Below are positions 34,303 to 43,286 of a DNA stretch of 64,000 bases, in pieces. The position numbers were made by a program, and so were the translations under genes. Numbering within the stretch: the first letter of the stretch is position 1; each line of letters opens with the position of its first letter. Below the pieces are notes generated by a model. That model had not been told where the DNA came from. It did not search any database and worked only from the letters and a program-made list of their open reading frames with translations. The stretch lies in assembly GCA_028288305.1 (NCBI GenBank), contig JAQBOA010000064.1, positions 1-64,000 of the forward strand, read 5' to 3'. Source of the DNA: Mucilaginibacter sp. (lineage in GTDB: Bacteria; Bacteroidota; Bacteroidia; Sphingobacteriales; Sphingobacteriaceae).

Positions 34303-36700
34303 ATTTCCGGATCTCCGCTCCTGCTTCTTTTCCTAAGTTATAAATAATTTTCTGCATAATTGCATCTATTGCCTTATCTGTAAGGGTTTTTTCATCGTCC
34401 TGCAAAATAAAGCTTAACGCGTACGATTTTTTTCCTGCCGGAAGTTTGTCACCTTCGTAAACATCAAACACATTTACCTCATGTAAAAGTTTACGTTCGG
34501 CTTTTTGTGCGATTTGTTTTAACTGACCGAATGTAACAGATTTATCTATAAGCATTGATAAATCACGACGTACTGCCGGGAATTTTGAAACATCTTCAAA
34601 AACGATCTTATTTTTGCGAACCAACTTAAGGATCATATCAAAGTTAAAATCGGCATAAAAAACTTCCTGATCTGTATCAACTTTTTTCAAAGCTTCAGCA
34701 GACACACTTCCAAATTTTACCAGTTGTTTATTATTGAGGGTATATTGTAAACCATACTTCAATCTTTTGCAGGAGGTGTCCTCAACAGTAATATTACCGA
34801 TATTCAGTTTTTCGATAATTCCATCTACAATAGCCTTTAAATTATAAAAGGAAGCTGATCCTGTCTTTTGGTTCCATTGTTCCGGATGGTTTGCACCTGT
34901 AATAAAGAGGGCAAACCGCTGATCTTCTATATACTTATCTTCTTCAAGCGAATAAACTTTGCCAAACTCATAAAATTTCAGGTTTGTATTACGGCGGTTT
35001 AGGTTATATGCTATAGCCTCCAAGCCCGAATACAGCATAGTTTGGCGCATCACATCCAAGTCAATGCTCAACGGGTTTAAAATTTTAACCGCTTTATCCA
35101 AATTTGAAGAATATGCTGATTTGGTTAAAGAATTAGACATGATCTCATTAAAACCATTAGCCGAAAGTAAATCGGATACCTGGTTTTGTACAGAATCTTT
35201 GTCCGGCCTTACCGATGTGTTTAATGAAGCCCTTATTTGTGTAGGGATCTCAATATTGTTATAACCGTAAATCCGCAAAATCTCCTCAACAATATCTACC
35301 TCACGGGTTATATCAACACGGTATGGAGGGACTTTTAACGAAAGGCCTTCGCCTGTTTCACCAACTACTTCAATATCCAAAGCTTTAATAATGTCCTTTA
35401 TTTCACCATGAGGAATTGACTTACCAATTAGCCTATCGATGTTTTTATAGGTGATCTCAATCGCAAAAGGTTTAACTGGATTTGGATAATGGTCAGAAAT
35501 TTCAGAAGATATTAAACCGCCAGCAACTTGTTTGATCAATAAAGCCGCTCGTTTTAAAGCATAAACGGTTATATCCGGATCGGTGCCACGCTCATACCTG
35601 AAAGAAGCATCTGTTTTTAAACCATGTCGTTTTGATGTTTTCCGGATCGAAACCGCGTTAAAATAGGCGCTCTCCAGGAAAATATTTTTGGTGCTTGATT
35701 TTACGCCTGATTCTGCACCGCCAAAAACTCCTGCAATACACATTGGCGCTTCTGAATTACATATCATCAGATCATCTGAAGATAATTTGCGCTCTATATC
35801 ATCAAGTGTTTTAAATAAAGTGCCTTCCGGGCAATTTTTTACAATAACAGTATTTCCCTTAATTGCATCCGCATCAAAGGCATGGAGAGGCTGACCCAGA
35901 TCGTGCAAAACATAATTGGTAGCATCAACTATGTTATTAATAGAGCGAATTCCAATGACACCTAACTGCTCTTTAAGCCATTTTGGCGAATCCTTTACTT
36001 CAACACCCGAAATAGTTACCCCCGAATACCTTGGGCATGCCTGCTCATTTTCAACCACAACCTTTATAATACGACTGGTATTATCAACCTTAAATGCTGA
36101 AACATCAGGTTTTTTAACGGCTATTTTTAAAAACGCAGCAATATCGCGGGCTGTACCTAAGTGGGAAGCCGCATCTGCCCGGTTTGGTGTTAAGCCTATT
36201 TCATAGAGATAATCATCTTGTAGCTTAAAATAATCTTTTGCCAGGGTGCCAATTACAGCATCAGCATCCAGCACCATGATACCGGCATGGTCTGTTCCTA
36301 AGCCTATTTCATCTTCTGCACAGATCATTCCCTCAGATGCTTCACCCCTGATTTTTGATTTATTGATTTTAAAAGGTTCGCCGACTGTAGGATAAACCAT
36401 TGTGCCAGCGGTGGCTACAACAACTTTTTGACCGGCGGCTACGTTATTGGCGCCGCAAACAATTTGCAGCTCTTCACCCGTGCCCACATCCACTTTGGTA
36501 ACCTTAAGCCTGTCGGCATTGGGATGCTGGGAACATTCTTTTACAAAACCAACAACCAAACCCTCCAATCCGCCAGGAACAGACTGCACTTTTTCAAGGC
36601 TTTCTACTTCCAAACCTGTACCGGTAAGTATTTTCGAAATTTCTTCCGGTGTTTTATCTGTATCAACAAATTCTTTAAGCCAATTATAGGATATCTTCAT
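34301..36700 (-). CDS. pheT: phenylalanyl-tRNA synthetase beta subunit
   Basis: The 799-residue beta subunit has the full domain order: tRNA-binding OB fold (about 40-150, VVGFVKECSQHPNADRLKV), B3/B4 editing domain, B5 domain, a catalytic-like core and the C-terminal anticodon-binding FDX-ACB domain (about 705-799). It forms a heterotetramer with PheS, which is not in the window. A TATCTTTG -7 element (36721-36728, minus strand) precedes the start codon by 20 bases. Confidence 0.97.
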   Translation of the reverse strand: MKISYNWLKEFVDTDKTPEEISKILTGTGLEVESLEKVQSVPGGLEGLVVGFVKECSQHPNADRLKVTKVDVGTGEELQIVCGANNVAAGQKVVVATAGTMVYPTVGEPFKINKSKIRGEASEGMICAEDEIGLGTDHAGIMVLDADAVIGTLAKDYFKLQDDYLYEIGLTPNRADAASHLGTARDIAAFLKIAVKKPDVSAFKVDNTSRIIKVVVENEQACPRYSGVTISGVEVKDSPKWLKEQLGVIGIRSINNIVDATNYVLHDLGQPLHAFDADAIKGNTVIVKNCPEGTLFKTLDDIERKLSSDDLMICNSEAPMCIAGVFGGAESGVKSSTKNIFLESAYFNAVSIRKTSKRHGLKTDASFRYERGTDPDITVYALKRAALLIKQVAGGLISSEISDHYPNPVKPFAIEITYKNIDRLIGKSIPHGEIKDIIKALDIEVVGETGEGLSLKVPPYRVDITREVDIVEEILRIYGYNNIEIPTQIRASLNTSVRPDKDSVQNQVSDLLSANGFNEIMSNSLTKSAYSSNLDKAVKILNPLSIDLDVMRQTMLYSGLEAIAYNLNRRNTNLKFYEFGKVYSLEEDKYIEDQRFALFITGANHPEQWNQKTGSASFYNLKAIVDGIIEKLNIGNITVEDTSCKRLKYGLQYTLNNKQLVKFGSVSAEALKKVDTDQEVFYADFNFDMILKLVRKNKIVFEDVSKFPAVRRDLSMLIDKSVTFGQLKQIAQKAERKLLHEVNVFDVYEGDKLPAGKKSYALSFILQDDEKTLTDKAIDAIMQKIIYNLGKEAGAEIRK

Positions 36701-36720
36701 TATAGCGAAATAATAATCGG

Positions 36721-36728
36721 CAAAGATA
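36721..36728 (-). promoter_or_regulatory. -7 element of pheT
   Basis: Minus-strand TATCTTTG fits TAnnTTTG exactly, 20 bases before the pheT start codon. The expected -33 position falls inside the gtccgaaag word repeat and no TTTG is seen there. Confidence 0.55.
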
Positions 36729-36732
36729 GGAT

Positions 36733-36780
36733 TTAGTCCGAAAGTCAGGAAGACTGGAAGTCCGAAAGTCAGAAAAGAAA
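36733..36780. repeat. word repeat (agtccgaaagtcag)
   Basis: Tandem tagtccgaaagtcaggaag and tggaagtccgaaagtcagaa, the word also found at 7122-7204 and inside valS. Confidence 0.65.
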
Positions 36781-36800
36781 ATGAAGGAATTTAGCTGAGT

Positions 36801-37031
36801 TTATTCCTTCTTTTTAGATGGCTGTTTAATATCATCTAAATTAAGGGTATAAGCCGGTTCTGCAGCTTTATAGGCTTGATCCAGTTCATCCGTGTCTGCA
36901 TTATTATCTTTTTCCGGAGATCCGGAAATATCATCAAATCCATTTGAATGGATATCCTGCTGACTTTGCTGATCTTCAGCATCAAATTCGTCTGAATCGT
37001 CAGGTTGTAATTCGTTACCGGGAGTAATCAT
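36801..37031 (-). CDS. small acidic hypothetical protein
   Basis: 76 residues, very rich in Asp, Glu and Gln (DDSDEFDAEDQQSQQDIHSN), with no hydrophobic core and a basic tail KKKE. It is probably disordered. Family not recognised. The frame is open and has its own space upstream of pheT, but evidence that it is translated is limited. Confidence 0.5.
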   Translation of the reverse strand: MITPGNELQPDDSDEFDAEDQQSQQDIHSNGFDDISGSPEKDNNADTDELDQAYKAAEPAYTLNLDDIKQPSKKKE

Positions 37032-37110
37032 GGTAGTTTTATTTGATTATATAAATATAACGATAATATTAGGATGTTGTTTCTGTAATTCTCCTTTAAA
37101 TTATTCCCCT

Positions 37111-37342
37111 ATAGCGATGGGTTTAAAACCTTGAGCGTTCGAAAGATCCAATAAAATCAAAAAAACACCCGCGTCATGCCGATGCATATCGGCATCCCTC
37201 GTGAAAAGTAGACGATGGAAAGGTCTGCTACTTGCAAATCGTATACTAAGCATGCGCAAATGTCCTGTGGGATGCCGAAATAAATTCGGCATGACAACCT
37301 TTTAAATCTTTCGAACACTCTTAGTTTAAAACCCGTCGCTAT
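37111..37342. repeat. nested palindromic element (MITE/REP-like), 232 bases
   Basis: Outer arms 37111-37146 and 37305-37342 are inverted copies (atagcga-gggttt ... gttcgaaagat) with a few changes. Inner arms 37173-37198 and 37269-37295 (gtcatgccgatgcat... and ...aattcggcatgac) are inverted too, and each inner arm is itself a palindrome (atgccga...tcggcat). The 70-base centre is unique. It carries no reading frame. The 5' gap 37032-37394 holds only this element and the word repeat after it. Confidence 0.75.
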
Positions 37343-37348
37343 TTTTTC

Positions 37349-37398
37349 AAATTAAATATCAAAAAATCTTAATTCGTAATTCTAAAATCGTAAATCAA
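37349..37398. repeat. word repeat (aattcgtaattctaaaatcg)
   Basis: Same word as the era-der spacer (2265-2391), here in one orientation, directly at the end of radC. Confidence 0.55.
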
Positions 37399-38093
37399 AT
37401 AACCCCTTCATCAGCAAAGCTAAAAAAGCCGGTGTCAGTGATAATTATATGATCAAGTATCTTAATATCCAATAGTTTGCCTGCATCTGTTATTCTTTTG
37501 GTAAGATTAATATCCTGCTGACTGGGTTTTAGGCTACCTGACGGATGATTATGGATCAGGAATATATTGCTGGCCTGGTGCTGAAGCGCCATACTAAAAA
37601 TGATTTTAATATCAACTAAAACTTCGGATAGACCACCCTTACTTATTAATTCTTTTCCAAGTACCTTTTGGGACCTCCCTGTTAAAAGAACCCAGAACTC
37701 TTCATGAATAAGATCAACCATGTGACGGCGCATAATGTTATAAGCATCTTTGCTGCTGCCAACCGTATCAGGTAATTTACTTTCTGAATCGTTTCGGCGC
37801 CGACCTATTTCTAATGCTGCAATTATAGAAATAGCCTTAGCTTCGCCGATACCTTTAAAGTTGGAAAGATCATTTATTGATGCCTTGCCCAATTTGTTCA
37901 GGTCATTATCATAATGATGCAGAATGCGCTTGCTTAATTCAACCGCCGTTTCATTACGGCTACCGGAACCTATCAATATAGCCATCAGTTCGGCATCGGT
38001 TAATACACGCCTGCCCTGGCTGCTCAGCTTTTCGCGTGGCCGGTCTTCTTCAGCCCATGATTTTATGCTGATATTGTTTTCGTAATTATTCAC
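37395..38093 (-). CDS. radC: RadC family JAMM-domain protein
   Basis: 232 residues with an N-terminal helix-hairpin-helix part (NFKGIGEAKAISIIAALEIGRR, about 79-100) and a C-terminal metal-binding JAMM domain: His181 and His183 in IHNHPSGSLKPS, then Asp194. The name comes from a supposed DNA repair role, now in doubt; RadC proteins are likely DNA-related metallo-enzymes of unknown substrate. Length is typical. Confidence 0.92.
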   Translation of the reverse strand: MNNYENNISIKSWAEEDRPREKLSSQGRRVLTDAELMAILIGSGSRNETAVELSKRILHHYDNDLNKLGKASINDLSNFKGIGEAKAISIIAALEIGRRRNDSESKLPDTVGSSKDAYNIMRRHMVDLIHEEFWVLLTGRSQKVLGKELISKGGLSEVLVDIKIIFSMALQHQASNIFLIHNHPSGSLKPSQQDINLTKRITDAGKLLDIKILDHIIITDTGFFSFADEGVI

Positions 38094-38214
38094 GGCATTA
38101 AATTAAAAAAGATTTGCCAACTTTTGAATGCTAATAAATTAAAGGTGTTTCTAAACCATTTAGCCAATACCACGGTGGGTAATAATTTCCCCATGCCAAT
38201 TTATTAATCTGCAA

Positions 38215-38991
38215 CTATAAATCTGCTAATTCTATCCAAACCGGGGCATGATCGCTTGTTTTTTCCCATCCGCGTACGTTACGGTCAACACCTGCAGCGA
38301 GGAGACGGCTACTAATATGCGGACTAAGCAGGAAATGATCAATACGTAAACCTGCATCGCGACCATAAGCATTACGGAAAAAATCCCAAAATGTATAAAT
38401 CTTTTGGTCAGGATAAAGCTTTCGAATGGCGTCAGTCCATCCCTGGTCAACGAGTGTTTTGAAAGCAGAGCGAGTCTCCGGCCGGAACAAAGCGTCGTCC
38501 ACCCAACGTTCAGGTTTGTAAACATCTAATTCTGTTGGCATTACATTATAGTCTCCAGTTAGTACTACCGGCTTGCCAGAGGCAAAAAGTTCAGCCGCGT
38601 GAAGGGTCAACCGTTCAAACCAGCGTAGCTTATAGTCGAATTTCGGCCCTGGAGCAGGGTTACCATTGGGCAGGTAAAGACATCCAATGGTTATGCCATT
38701 GACCAATGCTTCGATATAACGGCTGTGACTATCATCGGGATCACCTGGGAGCACACGCCTTACTTCGCGAATATCTCCTGCACGTGCAAGTATAGCGACA
38801 CCATTCCAACTCTTTTGTCCATGCCATATAGCATTATAACCTGCTTCTTGTAAGGCTTTCTCTGGAAATTTTTCCTGTGGTGCTTTCAACTCTTGCAAGC
38901 AAACAACATCAGGTGTTGTTTCCTGAAGCCAGCGGAGCAGTACCGGCAGGTGTCCATTTACTCCATTTATATTATAGGTGGCTATTCTCAT
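38215..38991 (-). CDS. xth: exodeoxyribonuclease III
   Basis: A 258-residue AP endonuclease/3' exonuclease for base-excision repair. The fold motifs are all present: ATYNINGVNGHLPVLLRWL, LQELKAP (metal-binding Glu), GDYNVMP (catalytic Asp and Asn), RIDHFLLS, and SDHAPVWIEL with the C-terminal catalytic His. Length is normal for the XthA-type. The next gene on the same strand, DUF1810, is unrelated. Confidence 0.95.
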   Translation of the reverse strand: MRIATYNINGVNGHLPVLLRWLQETTPDVVCLQELKAPQEKFPEKALQEAGYNAIWHGQKSWNGVAILARAGDIREVRRVLPGDPDDSHSRYIEALVNGITIGCLYLPNGNPAPGPKFDYKLRWFERLTLHAAELFASGKPVVLTGDYNVMPTELDVYKPERWVDDALFRPETRSAFKTLVDQGWTDAIRKLYPDQKIYTFWDFFRNAYGRDAGLRIDHFLLSPHISSRLLAAGVDRNVRGWEKTSDHAPVWIELADL

Positions 38992-39056
38992 AAAAACCGA
39001 AAGCTGTTTAGTTTCAAATATTGTCTAAATATAAATATATCAAACTGTCTTTGAGC

Positions 39057-39491
39057 TTAATGATGTTTTTCTTGTATAATTTGTAAAGTTTTGATGTCTT
39101 TAGTTCCATTAAAAAACTTTTCAAGAACAGACTGAAAGACCGGATTGGCGTCAGGTAATGCTGCAAACAAGGTCATAGATGATTTTAACTTCAAATCGTC
39201 AGGACTGCCGAATATATCGTTAGCATTATTTTGTTTCAGTTGAAGCAATTCATTACAGATATGAATCAGCCGGCTACCTAATACCGGATGCTTTAAGTAT
39301 TCTTCTGCCTCATGAATATCCTTTATGGCATAATACTTTGAAGTTTCACTAAGCCCGAGGCCTTGTATTTGGGGAAAAATATACCATATCCAATGGCTTT
39401 TTTTCCTACCGCTTTTAACTTCGGTCAAAGCAACCTGGTAATCTGTTTGCTGAGCATCCAAAAATCTTTTTAAGTCGTTCTCCTTAGTCAT
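39057..39491 (-). CDS. DUF1810 family protein
   Basis: 144 residues that match the DUF1810 signature HWIWYIFPQIQGLG followed by YYAIKDIHEAEEYLKHPVLG. It is a small helical cytoplasmic family with no known activity. It has its own stop and start, 65 bases from xth, same strand. Confidence 0.88.
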   Translation of the reverse strand: MTKENDLKRFLDAQQTDYQVALTEVKSGRKKSHWIWYIFPQIQGLGLSETSKYYAIKDIHEAEEYLKHPVLGSRLIHICNELLQLKQNNANDIFGSPDDLKLKSSMTLFAALPDANPVFQSVLEKFFNGTKDIKTLQIIQEKHH

Positions 39492-39970
39492 AATGGTTTT
39501 AATACTATCTTTCTATCTGTGGAATTCAGAAGCTTTGTCGTATTAAACCGCAATCCACCGTTGAGTCATACTTTTAAAACAGGCAGTAAACCGGTCATTT
39601 TTTTCACAATCCGTGGAACGATTTATACAGTAATTCAAGAACTCCATACCAAACAAAAAGTTTTATTTACTATTGTTTATAAACTGAAAGTTTAATACAT
39701 TTATGTTGAGTTAAGTTACATTAACTTAAAAAGGAAAGTTATACCTAACATAAAATTGTAAAATTATAAGCTATGTAAACATAAACTTTCCGTCCTGTAG
39801 TTTAAACTCTTTAGTTTGGTAAAATATGGCACGATTGTTTATGTTATAATATACGTTTAATTTGAAAAACAATATTATGGGACCGCTTTTTATATTGCCT
39901 AAATCCTTATTGTACCGTTCGATTATGCCTGTTCGTTGTATCACTTTTAATTTTTAATACTTATAAGCCA
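39492..39970. other. intergenic region with small reading frame and inverted repeat
   Basis: 479 AT-rich bases with an inverted repeat GGAAAGTTAT (about 39731-39742) / ATAAACTTTCC (about 39782-39792) and one possible 26-codon reading frame at 39877-39957. A TAATTTG sequence near 39859 is close to the -7 consensus. No RNA gene was recognised. Confidence 0.45.
39877..39957 (+). CDS. possible 26-residue peptide upstream of a membrane gene
   Basis: ATG GGA CCG through TAA gives MGPLFILPKSLLYRSIMPVR and then CITFNF. It ends 13 bases before the start of the 39971 gene. It could be a leader peptide or chance; there is no strong ribosome-binding site. Confidence 0.25.
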   Translation: MGPLFILPKSLLYRSIMPVRCITFNF

Positions 39971-40312
39971 ATGTTAAAACGTAATTTGACAGGTATATAT
40001 TTACTGGTTTGCGTAATTGCAACACCATTTATGATACATTTATTTATTAGTAATTGGACCGTTTCATTGCTTTTAACAATGACAGTAGTTCCATCATTTT
40101 TAATTGCATATACATTTATTACCGTTTTACTTGTTGTATTACGTATAGGTCAGTGCATTAGAAGATATTTTACAACTCACCGAACATTAAAAGAGCCTGT
40201 TATTGATTCTAAAGAGCCACCAATTGATTCTAAACTTATTGAACCACATTCGGTTTTCGGTTTTGAAAGAATAAAATTCCGGGCAAAAGAATCGCTCCAG
40301 TATAACAAATGA
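39971..40312 (+). CDS. small two-helix membrane protein, unknown function
   Basis: 113 residues with two hydrophobic helices (about 7-27 and 31-58) and a basic then polar tail (RQ... CIRRYFTTHRTLKEP) facing the cytoplasm by the positive-inside rule. The tail has a repeat-like segment VIDSKEPPIDSKL. No family recognised. It stands alone. Confidence 0.6.
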   Translation: MLKRNLTGIYLLVCVIATPFMIHLFISNWTVSLLLTMTVVPSFLIAYTFITVLLVVLRIGQCIRRYFTTHRTLKEPVIDSKEPPIDSKLIEPHSVFGFERIKFRAKESLQYNK

Positions 40313-40417
40313 CCATTTTCAGGTTCATTGGCTATGCAAAACTTTAATATTCAATCGGATATTTAATAGTCGATCAGCAGGAATAATTAGAATGAATGAC
40401 ATATAAGTGATAAAGAA

Positions 40418-41104
40418 CTATGACTGATCTTTAATCATGACATAAAAATAGACTTGGCTTCTTGTTGAAAATCCCAGGCTCTCATAAACTTTAATTGCCC
40501 GCTCATTGTCATGGCTCACATGTAGAAATGGAGTATCTGATGCAGCTTTGATACGGTTTATTTGATATTGTAAAAGTTGTCTGGCATAGCCTTTTCCGGT
40601 GTGGTCCGGGTGTGTGCAAACTGCACTTATTTCTGCATAATTAAAAACATGCATACGCTGTCCTGCCATAGCCACAAGTTTATCACCTTCAAAAATGCCA
40701 TAATAATGCCCAAATGTTATTGTTCTTGATTCAAATGGTCCGGGGTTAGTCAATTTGGCAAGAGCCAACATTTGAGGTACATGTTCATCCGTTAAAGGGG
40801 TCATTTTCAAATGTAATTCGTCCTGTGGTTTACCTGCATCACAGATCATTTGCAGGCCCTTCCTAACCCGTAACACTTTCCATGGCCCGGAAATATCCAT
40901 TTCAACTGGTGTTAAAAACAATACAGGACCATTATGCGGAAGCATCTCATAGAGTAACCGGAAATTATCTGATGTGTTTTTTTCAAGGGCTATGAAAGGC
41001 GAAACTTCTTTATCAAAATATCTGATCTGTCCGTTACCATAAGAAAGGTGTTTATTACCAGAAATCAAAGCATTCCAGGCGGGGTTGTCCAATACGTGTT
41101 CCAT
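40418..41104 (-). CDS. GNAT family N-acetyltransferase (FR47-like)
   Basis: 228 residues; I start at 41104 (MEHVLDNPAWNAL) because the 14 residues before it look like leader DNA. The C-terminal half carries the acetyl-CoA-binding core: AEISAVCTHPDHTGKGYARQLLQYQI (with the GKGYAR pyrophosphate loop) followed by PFLHVSHDNERAIKVYESLGF, the usual FR47-type GNAT ending. The acceptor is unknown. Confidence 0.88.
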   Translation of the reverse strand: MEHVLDNPAWNALISGNKHLSYGNGQIRYFDKEVSPFIALEKNTSDNFRLLYEMLPHNGPVLFLTPVEMDISGPWKVLRVRKGLQMICDAGKPQDELHLKMTPLTDEHVPQMLALAKLTNPGPFESRTITFGHYYGIFEGDKLVAMAGQRMHVFNYAEISAVCTHPDHTGKGYARQLLQYQINRIKAASDTPFLHVSHDNERAIKVYESLGFSTRSQVYFYVMIKDQS

Positions 41105-41338
41105 CGCGACAAACCTATAAAAAAGCTTTGTATTGATGAAGTACATATCTACGGAAAGTAATCAAAACAAAGTAAAAATAATGAGTGAAATATAGTACTA
41201 CTCCTGTTCAAAAAATATCCATTTTAAACAGTTTATTGCAATTTGCCTGTATGTAAAAAAAAATCTTTTTACATAAGTCAATTAAAACCAATTGCCGGGG
41301 CAATTGGTTATTTAATCATCACCGAAAGGAGCATAACT

Positions 41339-42343
41339 ATGAATGAAGAAAATAAAGTTTCCCGGCGCAAAGTAATTTCCAGATTAAGTGCCACTATGGC
41401 CGCAGCAACAGTTTCACCGGTTTTATCGGTACAAGGAACCTCTTACCAGGAATATAAACCAGAAAAATTACAAGATCCTACCACTAAATACCCAAAGCCA
41501 CCGTTTGAAGCACAATCTCAGCCATGGCCAGGTTTAGCCGGTAAAATGATCCCCCGCCCCGACCATGGTGAGACCAGCTATAAGGGATCCGGCCGTTTGG
41601 CGGGTAGAAAAGCGCTAATTACCGGAGGAGATTCAGGAATGGGTCGGGCTGCCGCAATTGCTTATGCCCGTGAGGGAGCGGATGTAGCAATAAACTATTT
41701 CCCGTCTGAAGAGCCGGATGCACGGGAGGTAATTGCACTTATTAAGGCAGAGGGCCGGAAGGCATTGGCTATTCCCGGAGATTTACGCGAGGAAGCATTT
41801 TGCCAGCACCTGGTAGATGAAGCAGTGCGTGGCTTGGGTGGTCTTGATATTGTAGTCAATAATGCAGGCAGGCAGCAAAGCTATCAATCGATTCTCGATA
41901 TATCTACCGAGCAATTTGACTGGACAATGAAAACAAATATCTATGCGCCCTTCTGGATTATTAAAGCTGCCCTGCCACACTTACAGCCAGGTTCGGTAAT
42001 AATAGGAACCACATCTGAGCAAGCTTATGATCCATCACCCGATCTGTACGACTATGCGCAGACCAAGGCTGCTACAATGAATTACGTTAAGTCACTTGCA
42101 AAACAGCTTGGGCCAAAAGGCATCAGGGTTAATGGAGTAGCACCGGGACCAATCTGGACGCCTTTGCAAGTTAGTGGAGGAGCCACCCAGGAAAAGCTAA
42201 AAAGTTTCGGCGGCCAAACGCCTCTCGGCAGACCGGGCCAACCTGCAGAACTTGGTTCAATTTATGTCCAGCTTGCTGCGAATGACGGAAGCTTTGCTAC
42301 AGGGCAAGTATATGGTTCAGCGGGGGGAAGCGGACAACCATAA
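41339..42343 (+). CDS. SDR family oxidoreductase with Tat-like signal
   Basis: 334 residues. I chose ATG 41339 because GAAAGGAG lies eight bases upstream, a real ribosome-binding site here. An N-terminal SRRKVISRL followed by ATMAAATVSP looks like a twin-arginine signal. The Rossmann motif is TGGDSGMGRAAA, the NNAG segment follows, and the catalytic pair is in YDYAQTKAA (YxxxK). The pre-domain PWPGLAGKMIPRPDHGE is shared with the YhdF/YhxC group of general stress SDRs. Substrate unknown. Confidence 0.9.
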   Translation: MNEENKVSRRKVISRLSATMAAATVSPVLSVQGTSYQEYKPEKLQDPTTKYPKPPFEAQSQPWPGLAGKMIPRPDHGETSYKGSGRLAGRKALITGGDSGMGRAAAIAYAREGADVAINYFPSEEPDAREVIALIKAEGRKALAIPGDLREEAFCQHLVDEAVRGLGGLDIVVNNAGRQQSYQSILDISTEQFDWTMKTNIYAPFWIIKAALPHLQPGSVIIGTTSEQAYDPSPDLYDYAQTKAATMNYVKSLAKQLGPKGIRVNGVAPGPIWTPLQVSGGATQEKLKSFGGQTPLGRPGQPAELGSIYVQLAANDGSFATGQVYGSAGGSGQP

Positions 42344-42362
42344 AGTGTGTAAAGGTTTGTTA

Positions 42363-42397
42363 AAAAAAAGGGGTAATCAATCTACCCCTTTTTTTAA
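42363..42397 (+). terminator. intrinsic terminator after the SDR gene
   Basis: AAAGGGGTA pairs with TACCCCTTT around ATCAATC and is followed by Ts; it lies 20 bases past the stop codon. Confidence 0.85.
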
Positions 42398-42504
42398 AGA
42401 TTTAAGGCATTTGGGGTTGATAGTTTGAAGAATAATTGATAAGTTTCTCAAGATTCAATTATATCCACTGAACTCTATTAGAAATATCAACAGACATCAG
42501 GTAT

Positions 42505-42867
42505 TCAAAACTGTTTTCTTGGCCGCTTTTTTTTGATCTCCCCGCCCCTTTCTACTTTTGAATAAGATGATTGTGATGAAAAAGTTCTCTTAAATTGGGG
42601 TGAAGCCTTTTTAACCGGAGTTTGCTTTTCTTCCGTTATTTTCACACTTAATAACCGTTCACCAATAAATGAGCCATCAAGGGCTTCAACGGCACGAGCT
42701 GCCCCTTCCTCATCTTTCATCTCCAAAAAGGCGTAACCCTTACAATTACCGGTCTTCTTATCCCTGACGATTTTGATTGTGCTTACATCACCATGTGAAC
42801 CAAAGAGCATAACAAGCTCCAATTCCGTAATATCCATGGGAAAGCCCCCAACAAATAATTTGATCAT
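42505..42867 (-). CDS. RRM-domain RNA-binding protein
   Basis: 120 residues with one RNA recognition motif. RNP2 is KLFVGGFP (3-10) and RNP1 is KGYAFLEM (43-50). A basic, Ser/Lys/Arg-rich tail (about 85-120, ends KKKRPRKQF) follows. Bacteroidota carry several such proteins, some cold-induced; no target is known. Single gene with a long AT-rich upstream region. Confidence 0.92.
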   Translation of the reverse strand: MIKLFVGGFPMDITELELVMLFGSHGDVSTIKIVRDKKTGNCKGYAFLEMKDEEGAARAVEALDGSFIGERLLSVKITEEKQTPVKKASPQFKRTFSSQSSYSKVERGGEIKKKRPRKQF

Positions 42868-42992
42868 AAACTAATTAAAAAATAATACCTGCAAATATAC
42901 TTACCAAAAAACAAAATAGGTGAATCGGCAAACTTCTTTGCATATTTGACCAAAAAAATGTTCTTAAAATAAAATATTCAAAAACTGTTCTG

Positions 42993-43247
42993 TTATTTTT
43001 GTTTCTTCTTGTTACCAGCATTGGGGTTATTTGCCTTATATCTCATATCCGGCTTACCGCTTTTAGTTAAAGGACCAGTTGATGCAGGTGTTGTTGTCGA
43101 TTTATTTGATTTATACCGCTTATCAGGTGTACCATTCTTTTTAAGATGTTGGGATGTAGCGGGTGTTTGCCTGTAATTTACGACCATTTTTGCCTGAGTT
43201 GCAAAACTAAAAATTACCGCTGTTAGCAGAATGATGATTCTTTTCAT
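42993..43247 (-). CDS. small exported basic repeat protein
   Basis: 84 residues: signal peptide MKRIIILLTAVIFSFATQA, then two copies of a unit of the form K-x-G-x-PD-x-RYK-x-N (LKKNGTPDKRYKSNK and LTKSGKPDMRYKANN) joined by Thr/Ser/Pro linkers, and a KKKQK tail. I do not know a function; the unit looks like a small basic adaptor motif. It is periplasmic or extracellular. Confidence 0.7.
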   Translation of the reverse strand: MKRIIILLTAVIFSFATQAKMVVNYRQTPATSQHLKKNGTPDKRYKSNKSTTTPASTGPLTKSGKPDMRYKANNPNAGNKKKQK

Positions 43248-43286
43248 TGTTATTATATTTAATTCATTATTTATTAGCTGAAACTT

